Shown here: positions 23,976-34,783 of the stretch, in pieces
Layout of the letters: every line of letters starts with the position of its first letter
Position numbering within the stretch: position 1 is the first letter of the stretch
Assembly: GCF_000182925.2 (NCBI RefSeq)
Contig: NC_026503.1
Location: 2,108,001-2,172,000 of the forward strand
DNA from: Neurospora crassa OR74A
Lineage: Eukaryota; Ascomycota; Sordariomycetes; Sordariales; Sordariaceae
Direction of reading: 5' to 3'
Length of the DNA stretch: 64,000 nucleotides
Program-made: the position numbers and the translations under genes
The notes under the pieces: model-generated
Told to the model about the DNA's origin: nothing
The model's database searches: none
What the model saw: the letters and a program-made list of their open reading frames with translations, nothing else

Positions 23976-26782
23976 ATGATGGAGGTCCCTCATCCAACAG
24001 CAGGATGGGAACAGGTTGGCGAAAAGTTCTACCGCAAGACCCAACTGTACACCCAAGTTTTTGATGCGGACCTAGACCTTGACAACTACATTGTTGCTGG
24101 TGCCCCCTACGGCGGAGCTGTTGGTATTGTTTTCCTTGTGATCCCACTCGATGATGACGTGTTCCAGAAAGGTCATGCTCTGACACTGCCCTCACAGCTC
24201 TATACCGAGATGAGGAGAAACTGGTAGCCTTCGCCGCAGGGAGGCCCTCCAAACCGAGCATAGACATCCACAGCTGTGCCGGGAAGCTCATCAGGCGCAT
24301 TCCGTGGGACAAGGGGTCTATCAAGGGCCTGGGTTGGTCCGAGGATGAGAAGCTTCTGGTTGTCACGGGAGACGGCACCGTGAGATGCTACTACGATCTC
24401 CAGGGCGACTTCACCCAGTTTTCGCTTGGACACGACGCCGATGAGATTGGGGTTCGGTCATGCAAATTCTACGGCCACGGCCTTGTTGCTCTCTTGAACA
24501 ACAACTCGCTCGTATCAGTCTCGGCTTATGATGAACCGAGACCCAAACTCCTGGCACAACCTCCCGAAGGCCCAGTCCACTCCTGGTCTCTCGTTCCGCC
24601 CGCTTACACATTGTCGAGATCCGTCGAGGTTTTGCTGAGCATCGGCCAAACAATTTACGTCTCTGACGCCAGCGAATGCGAAGACCGCTTCATCGATATT
24701 GGGCCCTTTTCACACATCAGCATTTCGCCAAATGGCAAGTTCGTTGCCTTGTACACAAAAACTGGCAAGGCTCACGTCATCAGCAGCGACTTTCAGACTC
24801 GTCTGAGCGAGTACGTTTCCAAATCCAAGATCCCACCACAATACTTCGAATGGTGCGGTAACGATGCCGTCGTCATTGCCTGGGAGGATGAAGTGCGGCT
24901 CGTCGGGCCCGGGGGTTCACTAGCCAGGTTCTACTACGACAATGGCCGAATCCATATCCTCCCCGACTTCGACGGCGTGCGCGTTCTTGCCAACGACACC
25001 TGCGATTTCCTGCAAAAGGTTCCCGATGTCATCGAGGAAGTCTTCTGTCTGGGCACCGACTCGCCCGCGTCCATCTTGCTAGACGCGGTCGAACAGCTCG
25101 AGATGCAGTCACCCAAAGCCGACGATAACATTCAGCTGATCCGGTCCAACCTCGTCGAAGCCGTCGACACGTGCGTCAACGCCGCCGGCCAGGAATTCAG
25201 CATCCACTGGCAAAAACAGCTGCTGAAGGCCGCCTCCTTTGGCAAGTCCGTCCTCGATATTTACAACAGTGACGATTTCGTCGACATGTGCGAGACCCTC
25301 CGCGTGCTCAACGCCGTGCGCTTCTTCGAGATCGGCCTCCCCCTATCCTACGAGCAATACCAGCGCCTCTCTCCTTCGGGCTTAATCGCCCGTCTGCTCA
25401 ACCGCCGCGAATACCTCCTCGCCCTCAAGATCGCTGGCTACCTCCGCCTCCCCACCGACAAGATCTATGTGCATTGGGCCTCGGCCAAAGTGCGCGTCGG
25501 CGCCGAAGACGACGATACCATCTGTCGCAAGATCGTCGACAAGCTCTCAGGCAAACCGGGTATCTCCTTCGAAGCCATCGCCCGGGCCGCCTACGACGAA
25601 GGCCGTGGCCGTCTGGCGACCGAACTGCTCAACCATGAACCGCGCGCAGGCCGACAGGTACCGCTGCTACTCAGCATGGAAGAAGACGAAGTCGCACTCG
25701 ACAAGGCCATCGAGTCCGGCGACACCGACCTCGTCTACTTTGTGCTGCACCAGCTCAAGCGCAAGCTGCCTTTGGCCACCTTTTTCCGGGTCATCAGCAG
25801 CCGGCCGACAGCCACGGCGCTGGTGGAGGCATCGGCGCGTCTCGGTGGCGGCGTGGTCCTCGGTAACGTTGATGAAGGTCACCACGCTGCCAGCCATAGC
25901 TACAGCCAAAGCGGAAGCGGCAGCACTACCACTTGCGAAGATACAGCTTTGTTGAAGGACCTCTACTACCAAGACGACCGACGCGTCGATGGCTCCGACG
26001 TCTTTGTGCGTGAAGCTTTACGCCAGCCGGAGGCCCGAACAGCAGCGGACAAGCTAGCGCTAGCAGCCAAGTTGCTATCTGACAATGCCAAGGAGAACGC
26101 GTTTGAGCTTTCGGCGCTCAAAGAGGCGACGACGCTGCTGAGGATGCAGGAGGCGTTTGATCGTGATTTGCACCCGGAGACGTTCACGGGTTTGTCAGTT
26201 AATCAGACTGTGTTCAAGCTCATTAGACTGGGGTACCATGGGAGGGCAAAGAAGGTGCAGAGCGAGTTCAAGGTTACGGAGAAGGTTGCTTGGTGGATTC
26301 GGTAAGTTTTTTTTTTTTTTTTTTTTTTTTTTTTGTCTTCTTCACTTGGTTACCCATCATGTTCCTCTCCTTTCCCCTTTATTTTCCTTCTTTTTCACCC
26401 ATCACTAACCAACTAAAACCTACCAACCGCACGCAGCCTCCAAGCCCTAGTCTCCAAACGCGACTGGTCCGAAATCGAAGACCTCGCTTCCAAAAACCGC
26501 AAGTCACCCATTGGCTGGGAACCTTTCTACACCCAAGTACTGCAGGCGGGCAACCAGCGACTGGCGGCGACTTTCATTCCCAAGTGTGCGGCCTCTGGTG
26601 GACTGGAACCGGGCGCGACGATTGGCATGTACGAGAAGTGCGGGATGCGGGTCAAGGCCGCTGAGGAGGCGGTGAAATTCAAGGATGCGGAAGCTTGGGC
26701 GAGGTTGCTGGAAGAGGCGGGTAGGGGCACACAGGAGGGGAGAGAGATTGAACGGTTGGGCCAGAGCGTTTTTAGGAGATGA
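23976..26782 (+). CDS. vps16: Vacuolar protein sorting protein Vps16
   Basis: Vps16 is a core subunit of the HOPS and CORVET tethering complexes, which dock endosomes, autophagosomes and vacuoles before SNARE-driven fusion; it binds the SM protein Vps33. Three exons, 23976-24123, 24198-26301 and 26437-26782, give 865 aa with consistent phases. The start is the first of two adjacent ATGs. Exon 1 encodes the opening GWEQVGEKFYRKTQLY; after the 74 bp intron the chain continues ALYRDEEKLVAFA. An N-terminal beta-propeller covers about 1-420 and includes GTVRCYYDLQGDF and YFEWCGNDAVVIAWEDEV. An alpha-solenoid follows, with ALKIAGYLRLP, AYDEGRGRLATELLNHEP and LLSMEEDEVALDKAIESGD, ending in a YEKCGMRVKAAEEA segment. 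The second intron starts with GTAAG followed directly by T28. A His/Ser/Gly-rich patch near 620-640 looks like a flexible insertion. Confidence 0.94.
26307..26334 (+). repeat. T28 run inside VPS16 intron 2
   Basis: Twenty-eight T residues directly follow the GTAAG donor of the second VPS16 intron. Introns usually carry their pyrimidine tract near the acceptor, so placement at the donor side is unusual. U-rich tracts just after a donor are known to attract TIA1/Nam8-type U1-assisting proteins. Confidence 0.85.
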
Positions 26783-27855
26783 TTGGCTGATGGAAGGGTA
26801 TGAGGGTTATGAATTAGGTCAGGCATTTGTGGTATGTGGTTGTTTGTTCCCCCTCTCTATGAATCGAATACAAGTGAAGTGGCATGGCTTTTGGACGAGG
26901 CAACTCCGTGGTAAGAGAATACAAGGAAGGTCGTCCTTTGTTCCGTCTATGTCACTTGTCGACATGAGGCTCATTCTTGAGCGTAGCATCAAAATCCATC
27001 TGAAACTCAAGTTAACAAGACTTCAACACGTATATTATCTAGCGCCAGCCAGGTAAACTGGTATCGCTATGCCCCATTATTTCGCCATGGTTAATATCGC
27101 TGTGTAGATCTGACAGAAATCAACAATGCCAGCCTAACCCGTGCGTGATTGGTACTATTCGAGAAAATGAATCGAGCCTTCCTTTTCCCCACAACAAACT
27201 CCTCAAGACACAAACGGTGATGACGCTGTCTACATACTATCAACCGTCCTCCCACCACTCAACAACAAAATATGGAATCGTTTCTTGCTCTGACTCTCAC
27301 TTGACCACTCGACAAAGTTGCCTCTCTGCTGTCTGGCCTGTTTAGCTGTTGTGCTCTGGCCTTTTCCTCTTGCAAGGTTCAGAGAAGAGAGATCGAGCAG
27401 CCGGACAATTGTTTATACTTCTTGTTTCTGACAAATGTCCCGTATCGTATGTGCCTCAAGCTGAAACCTGCAAATACTTCTTCCTTTGCCTCTCCAAGTC
27501 AACAAAGACCTCCAAACTCCTTCGGATGCCAGCGTCCATGATCCTTATCGACAGTGACGCGACCAACAGCATATAGTATAAAGAAAATTACTCCACCAAG
27601 ACCGACGAAGGAGAGATGGTGAAGACAGAATAACGCCCCCTGCAGTGAACGCTAAGCAGAGTGTCATCGTATGTCACCTGCTGAGTAGCTGAGCTGTCTG
27701 TAGACCGCAGACATTAGACCACCATACTAGCCGATGCAATAGGGGGCCTGTCGTGTATAGCCTGCTGGATGGCTGATGAATTGATCGTAGACAGTGGACC
27801 GTAGGCTGTACAAGCCCAAACAAAAGGGGGGTGATGTACACTACAGGAACAGAGG
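26783..27855. other. Convergent 3' region (VPS16 / FHA-RING)
   Basis: These 1.07 kb lie between the ends of two converging genes. Open frames are short and lack motifs. I see no element or RNA gene. Confidence 0.5.
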
Positions 27856-30220
27856 CTATGTACTCCCAGTGGCCCCATTGATGTGAGCACCTGCGACTGC
27901 GGCTTCGAGACTGGCTAGTCTCGAAGCATTGTCGGGTTCTCCGTTGGCTCGCGTGCGTGTGGTGCTGCCACCATCAAAGACCCAAGGTCCAACGTCGTTA
28001 CGTGGTGTGATCGGACCCTCGTGAGTGCTAACCGCGTGAACGATTCCAGTGGGCGACGGAGTTCTGGCGGCATCTCGAAAACCTTCACCTGCTTGACCAT
28101 TGACTGCAGCTGGGATCTGCCGAATGGGCACTGGCTGCGATGTTGAGTTATGCGAGACCACGGGGCGGCTAGTCCCGTCGAAAGGATTAGATACAGCGGA
28201 CTGTTGCGAGTTCGAATACAGCATCGTTACGTCACCGCTAGCGTCTGTTTCGTGTTGGTGACTCGACGTAGCCGCTGCCGGTCGAGCTTGGGCGTCGTTG
28301 GAGCTGGCTTGACTTTCATCTTGAACGTATACGGCGTCTTCCATCTGTTCGTCGGCCTCCAGTTGCTCCCAATCCTCCGGGTCGTCAACTTCAGCCTCAA
28401 GATCGGCAGCGGCACGGCAGTTAGGGCATATGAACTGAGGATAAGATGGCGACGACAGCAATGATCGGATGCACTTGTAGTGCCATGTATGCGAGCAGGG
28501 GGCTACGAACAGGGACTGGCAGGGCTGTCATCCGAAGGTTTGATTAGTCACCAGAAACAAGATGAGAAAAGACCTGATGAGATGAAAGGTTGTGGGTTAC
28601 TTACCCCTATGCTATTAAGACAGATCGAGCAGTCTTGCGAGTATGACTGGGAAGCGCCATTCGCAGAACTTTGGGCTGTCATGTTTCTAAGCCTCTTGTG
28701 CGTTTGCATGCTGTAGAAGTGTCAGTTAGTACTTATGTTAAATGAGAACGCACGACAGGTTCAGCAGCCTGCAGCATAGGACAAGACGGCGAGCGATGAA
28801 ATACTAACTTGAAGGCGTTGAGTTTGGCCTGCCAGCCACGATTTAGCTCGAGCCTCATTTTGACACAGCGGAATATCATTTCCTCGCCTCCCTTGAAGTC
28901 GATTCCCAACTGTACGATATCGCCATCATTGACGGGGAAGGGCTTGGATTCAGTCCCTGGAGGACTGAGGCGTATGTGGTTGAGGAATGTCCCACTACTG
29001 CTTTTGACATCTTTGATAAACCACTTTCCGTCTTCATACCAAAACTCGCAATGCCGCCTGCTGACGACCTTGCTTTTGAACCCTACGGGCGCTGCCGAGG
29101 GCACATTATGCGGAACCACCGAAGGTTTATCTCTTTCGGAATATCTGCCGACGCGAATGACTTCTTTTCCGGTTGGTAAAGTGCGTGAGATCGGAGAGAA
29201 GGTAAGCGACGGGCGTGTCGCCCTAGGGTCGTAGAAGGTGCTGAAACGTATCGAGGGAAGCGACTCCATGTTTCCACCAGTTTCAGCCCTGGTCGCAATG
29301 TCGCTTGTAGTCGCGGATCGAGCCCTGGTCATGGTGGCCGCGTTATGGTTATTACTAATGATGTTACCCGTAGAGGAGCTGTTGCTATGGAAAGTGTCTG
29401 CAGCCACCCGAATGCCGTTGTCATCCGAAGGAGAAGCTATCCCTGGAGGTACTGATGTCGTCGGCGAGGTAACAGGAGGCGACTCCAGAGGTGCAGAAGC
29501 GACGCCGTCGGTGAGGGAATGGGAACGGTGCGGGAGAAGAGAAAAGGGCGTTCGATTAGACCGCACCGAGGCCGAGTGGTTGGGATTTACAGTCGCGTCG
29601 TTGGTCGATAACGAAGGCGAATGTCGGGAGGGGTGCGCAGGGTCGCTGTGGCCGCGGGAAATGAAGGGGATATGGATGGAGGAGAGAGAGGAGGAATTCT
29701 GGTGATGGGCGCGGCCGTGGTGAGACGGGTTGCGAGCTGCGGAGACGAGATTGTTTGCGCTGGGGACGGCGGTGTTATTGTTGTTGTTAGCGGCGGCTTT
29801 TGCACCTGCTGTGGCTGTGGGGGCTTCGGGGCCCGAACCAGGGCCAGCAGACGGCGTGGTGGTGGTGGTGGTGCTGCTGACCGTGCCGCTTGACGAGTTG
29901 GAGACTTGCGGGTTGGAGGCGGATTGGTGGGTGATGTCGGTGTGTAGAGGCAAGGTCACGGAGTGATGTCCCGAGGCGTTGACAGGCGAGTTGGGCGTGG
30001 TCGTCGTGGGCGAAGAGTGATCCCGCGACAGGATGTGAGTTTGGGTGTAATTCCGGAGGTAACTCAGCCCGCGCAGTCGGCTTGTTCTCGACGTTGAGCC
30101 CGAGCTTCCAGTGGCAGCGGCGGCGGACGTGGGTGAGGCAGCAGCAACACCTGGCGAAGCGACCGAATCACTCCCAAAGCCAGGAAATGCGGGCGCTGGG
30201 GTCGAATGGGTGAACATCAT
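27856..30220 (-). CDS. dma1: FHA-RING E3 ubiquitin ligase, Dma1/Chfr/RNF8 type
   Basis: This protein combines phospho-threonine recognition with ubiquitin transfer. In yeasts such ligases act in the spindle-position checkpoint and septin control. Three exons, 30220-28809, 28710-28605 and 28524-27856, give 728 aa. The introns are 98 and 80 bp, with donors GTTAGT and GTAAGT and phases closed. Residues 1-340 are Ser/Thr/Asn-rich and disordered. The FHA domain is about 345-460, with IRVGRYSERD, the key SRRHCEFW and SSGTFLNHIRLSP. The RING-H2 domain at about 496-548 reads CSICLNSIGPCQ, APCSHTWHYKC and FICPNC, so all eight metal ligands are present. An acidic stretch (VDDPEDWEQLEADEQ) and a disordered tail follow. 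The FHA-then-RING order, with PCQ and PCSH, is typical of fungal Dma1. The long N-terminal extension exceeds the yeast proteins. The symbol is by family. Confidence 0.92.
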
Positions 30221-32310
30221 ATGCCTCTAGAGGTAACAGGCAACTCAAGGAAGGTAAAGTCGATAGGAGGGCATTTAGAGGAAGGTGCCGGTGACAGCTG
30301 TGCGTGCAGATGGATCGATCCCTTCTTCAAGTTGATTTCAACCAGCGGTAGAGGCAACAAGCAAGGGGGGGGAGGGACTTGTGACTGTTATCCAATTAAT
30401 AAACAAATAGAAGGTACCAAGAGGTTGGGGCGGAACGAGGAATAGGTAGGTACTGGCATATACGGCAGAACCACTCGAGTCAGGGACCGAAAAGGGAGAA
30501 AAAAGAAATAACAGCGAGGCGGCGGTAGATTTGTTAAAGATAAAAAGAAAAAGAGATATTATGGGGAGGTTAGTAGGTCAAGACCTGTGAAAAGTCAAGC
30601 AACTGTTTGGATTGTTTTAGTTTTTCTTCTCTAGAGAGCCGTTATCCGTACCATCCACCCAAGCAACCTGGAAGTCGACCAGGAGTCCAGCCCAGGCAAA
30701 GCCAGATTCCAAGGCCCAAGGGGGTCCTCTCTGGTGGCTCTGATGGGGTCCTCTGCCAGTATCGGGGCGATTCTCAAGGCCCCAGGTCCTGTCGAGCTGT
30801 GCCGACCAAGCCAGAGACCCCGGAGCAGACAAGCGAAAGCGATCCAAGGTGGAAATGGGCATGATAGATGAATGGATAAATGGGGGTGGGGTGCGCCGGG
30901 TGCAGAGCACATGCCGTCCATTTGTGATCCATCCAGTCCATCCATACCTCTACGTACCCGTCAGGTCGTCAGGGCACCGTGAGGCCCTCGGACCATCCAT
31001 CCACATGCGACCGTTGTCTATACATAGTGTCTATGATGCCCATGATAGCCTTGATATCACCCTTGGTGTAATGGTGTAATGACTGCTGGATTGGACGTTT
31101 GGATAGGTGCTGACTTGGGTGGTTCAGCTGCCTCCCTAGATACTGATGAACCGATGCTCCTGGCTGCAGGAGTCTGGCGTGGGAGATGAGGCATGGATTG
31201 GAAAAAAAAAAAAAAAAAAAAAGCACAAAGGGTTGTTCTTGGCTGGCATGGTGCGATTAACCTTTCCCTATGCGGCCATGTCGCTATACAGACGGAGCCT
31301 GACCTTGATATGAGGCCAGGTGCACATTGGATATGACAGCTCAGGTGCCCCTATACACTACAGATACTCTACTTCAACGAAGCTTGACATCTCACGAATC
31401 CTCAGACCATGAGGCTGTAGATATCTGTAGGTAATCTGCTGATGCGTTGCCCGTTGTCTGCCATGTCGTCGATATGCAAGTCTCTCTCATCTGAAGAAAG
31501 TACCCACTCACGGCCTGTACGTACAGTACCTCTACCACCTAGCGAGCGGCTACTTCCGCACAATTGTCTCCGGAGCATCATACAGGTATTTGGTCCCTTA
31601 AAACCTCCATCGATAAAACCATCGAGTGTATGGCATTCTTCCAACCTCCCACTCACGCGGCAGCAACCATGACCGCAAGAACCTCCGAAAAGACGAGAAG
31701 TGCCACAGTGCTCAGCTGAGCAAAGAGCCAAAGTGCTTGCGTGCCAAGTCGCTGAGAGCCATCCCACATGTGGACATGGGCTCCGCACGTTAATCATATC
31801 GATATAGAAGGCGCCTGTGCACGACAGCTACAGGGATGAGTTGTGGGGCAAGTGGATGGAGGTTCTGGACTAGGTTCGGTTGGGCTCTGGCACACTGCCT
31901 GCACCTGGCTGCGCATTGACGCTCGCTGGACCGATGAACAAGCGTGCCCCTGCCTCCCCGTCGCTGCCCTCCACTGCCCTGCTGGTGTCGCCGCGCTTGC
32001 TGCCGCCCGCTGGCCGCTGGACCAGGGGCACCAGCCCGCTGCACTGTCGGGTCCGTGGTGGGCTGGCAACCTAGGTATGGAGGTACCCTAGGTAGGTACC
32101 TAGAGGCAAGCTGCCCGCCCCTGCCTGGTGGGCTGCCGTGGTGCCGCATTAGGTTTTCGCTGGCGGCAACACTGAGTGGCCACTGGCGGCACGGCGGGCA
32201 GCATTTGCATCCAAGTGCCCAGAAGTCGCGATTGAGCAATGCCATTATACCGGACGAGGTAGACCACCCACCCACATTACGCTGCCGCATCACAATTCCT
32301 TGTTGCAGCC
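30221..32310. other. Divergent intergenic region (FHA-RING / alpha-MPP)
   Basis: About 2.1 kb separate two start codons pointing away from each other. Open frames on both strands are short and overlapping. An A22 run lies at 31202-31223. TAGGTAGGTA-type motifs occur near 30443-30452 and 32085-32102, the second about 220 bases before the alpha-MPP start. I see no RNA gene. Confidence 0.5.
31202..31223. repeat. A22 homopolymer
   Basis: Twenty-two A residues lie in the FHA-RING/alpha-MPP intergenic DNA. No target-site duplication or adjoining element is visible, so this is a simple repeat and not a retroposed tail. Confidence 0.85.
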
Positions 32311-34120
32311 ATGCTGAATCGCTTCCGGCCAGCGCGGCTAGTAGCCCAATCCTCCAGATGCTTGCCCTTGACGAGGGCGCGGGCAGGTCCCTTGCCCGTT
32401 AACAATGCCAGGACTTTGGCTACGAGAGCCGCTGCTGTCAACACCAAGGTATGCTCCAAGTCTGAAGAGCCCCAAAAATATGGTCATCATGATGCAGTTC
32501 CTTAAGTACTGACTATGACTCCAGGAACCGACCGAACGCGACAACATCACCACTCTCTCCAATGGTGTCCGTGTCGCTTCCGAGGACCTTCCCGATGCCT
32601 TCTCCGGTGTAGGTGTCTACATCGACGCGGGGTCCCGATATGAGAACGACTATGTCCGGGGTGCCAGTCACATCATGGACCGGCTAGCCTTCAAGTCTAC
32701 AAGTACGAGGACTGCGGACGAAATGCTCGAAACTGTTGAGAAGCTCGGTGGTAACATTCAGTGCGCTTCTTCGCGCGAGTCTATGATGTACCAGGCGGCC
32801 ACCTTCAACAAGGCTATTCCCACCGCTGTTGAGCTCATGGCCGAGACCATCCGCGATCCCAAGCTTACGGACGAGGAGCTGGAGGGACAGATCATGACGG
32901 CGCAATATGAGGTCAACGAGATCTGGTCCAAGGCCGAACTGATTCTGCCCGAGTTGGTGCACATGGCTGCCTTCAAGGACAACACTCTTGGCAACCCGTT
33001 GCTTTGTCCCAAGGAGAGGTTGGATTACATCAACCGGGATGTCATCCAAACATACCGCGACGCTTTCTACAGGCCCGAGCGCCTTGTTGTTGCCTTTGCT
33101 GGTGTGCCTCATGAGAGGGCCGTCAAGCTCGCAGAGAAGTACTTTGGTGATATGAAGGCCTCCGATGCTCCCGGTCTCTCGAGGACAGGTTCCGAAACCT
33201 CCGTCGACTCGCTAGTGTCCGAGTCCAGCGAGGCCTCGAGTGAATCTTCATCATCCTCCTCGGACTCTTCCGAGTCGAGTGGCGGGCTGCTCTCCAAGCT
33301 TTTCTCTCCCAAGGCCAAGAAAGCCACCCCCAACCCCTTCCTCACCCGGGTACCTATTAGCACCGAAGACTTGACTCGGCCTGCTCACTACACAGGCGGT
33401 TTCCTCACCCTCCCATCACAGCCCCCACCGCTCAACCCCAACCTTCCCACATTTACTCACATACAGCTCGCCTTCGAGGGCCTCGCCATCTCGGACGACG
33501 ACATCTACGCCCTCGCCACCCTGCAGACCCTCCTCGGCGGCGGCGGCTCCTTCTCTGCCGGCGGTCCCGGCAAGGGCATGTACTCGCGTCTCTACACTAA
33601 CGTTCTCAACCAGCACGGCTGGGTTGAGTCCTGCGTGGCCTTCAACCACTCATACACGGACTCGGGTCTCTTCGGCATCGCCGCCTCGTGCTACCCGGGT
33701 CGCACCCTGCCCATGCTCCAGGTCATGTGCCGCGAGCTGCACGCCCTCACCACCGACCATGGCTACTCGGCCCTGGGCGAGCTCGAGGTTTCGCGCGCCA
33801 AGAACCAGCTCCGCAGCAGCCTCCTGATGAACCTCGAGAGCCGCATGGTCGAGCTCGAGGATCTGGGCCGCCAAGTTCAGGTTCACGGTCGCAAGATCCC
33901 GGTCCGCGAGATGACGCGCCGTATCAACGAGCTGACGGTCAAGGACCTCCGAAGGGTCGCTAAGCGCGTGGTTGGTGGCATGGCGAATAACGCCGGCCAG
34001 GGAAGCGGTGCGCCGACGGTGGTGCTGCAGGAGGCGACGGTGCAAGGACTCAAGACTACGGAGCTGGGGTGGGATCAGATCCAGGATACAATTGCTCAGT
34101 GGAAGCTCGGTAGACGGTAA
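32311..34120 (+). CDS. mpp: Mitochondrial processing peptidase, alpha subunit
   Basis: The alpha subunit of the matrix processing peptidase recognises presequences of imported proteins; the beta subunit carries the zinc. Exons 32311-32448 and 32525-34120 give 577 aa. The 76 bp intron has donor GTATGC and acceptor CCAG, and joins AAAVNTK to EPTERDNITTLSNG. The start MLNRFRPARLVAQSSRC is Arg-rich and free of acids, as expected for a mitochondrial targeting peptide. The peptidase M16 fold is clear. Where the beta subunit has an HxxEH site, this one reads GASHIMDRLAFKST, so it lacks the catalytic pattern. The Gly-rich substrate loop LGGGGSFSAGGPGKGMYSRLY is intact. A Ser/acid-rich insertion at about residues 264-320 makes it longer than yeast Mas2 (482 aa). 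The length equals that recalled for N. crassa. The symbol follows the Neurospora usage. Confidence 0.95.
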
Positions 34121-34783
34121 ACGTTTGTCAAGGGGAAAAAAAGAGTAGGGCGTGGAGAAGTTATGTAAGAGGAGCGCTGTATTGAACTTGGCGACACGCA
34201 CACACCGGAACGATAAAGGCGTTTTAGGTTCCCCACGAGCATAGGGAAGAGGCTAGATGGTTGCTCTGTACAATCGCAACTTTTCTTGGTGAGTTATACA
34301 AGATGTGTCCAGGTACATCTTTGCCTTACCATACTGTACGATAGCAATGAAGATTTTCTGAATATATCAAAAGTCAAAAGTCATATTTGTGCAGTGGCCT
34401 TTGTCTAGGTGTTGTAGATTTCTCGAATGTATCGTTATCTATATTACAATCCGGATTCAATCACAACCACCAAAGTGCATGTATAAAACAAGGTAACCGG
34501 ACAAATATCCCAAACATCATCCTACTCCAGAAGCAACGCTACCCTCTTGACTCCTTGTTGGAATGCGTGTACAACCGAGGACATGTAAATGTGCTGTTCT
34601 CCATCCTTGTATATCAACTCCCATCGTCCCAAAAGGCACAATACCAAACACCCAAACACCTCTCATCTATGTAAGCAATCACCCCTAACCGACGCCAAAC
34701 AAAATATCCCTCCCCCATTCCCCGACTGCCCAGACCACGGTGTCGTCCTCATTTCATCCGATGCTTGCCGAAATCACCTAACC
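34121..34783. other. Convergent 3' region (alpha-MPP / YML020W-like)
   Basis: These 663 bases hold two 3' ends. Nothing coding is visible. AT-rich sequence near 34320-34390 fits polyadenylation signals. Confidence 0.5.

Noticed and set aside
31202-31223. A22 run as the tail of a retroposed element
   Set aside because: No target-site duplication, element body or coding remnant lies next to it.
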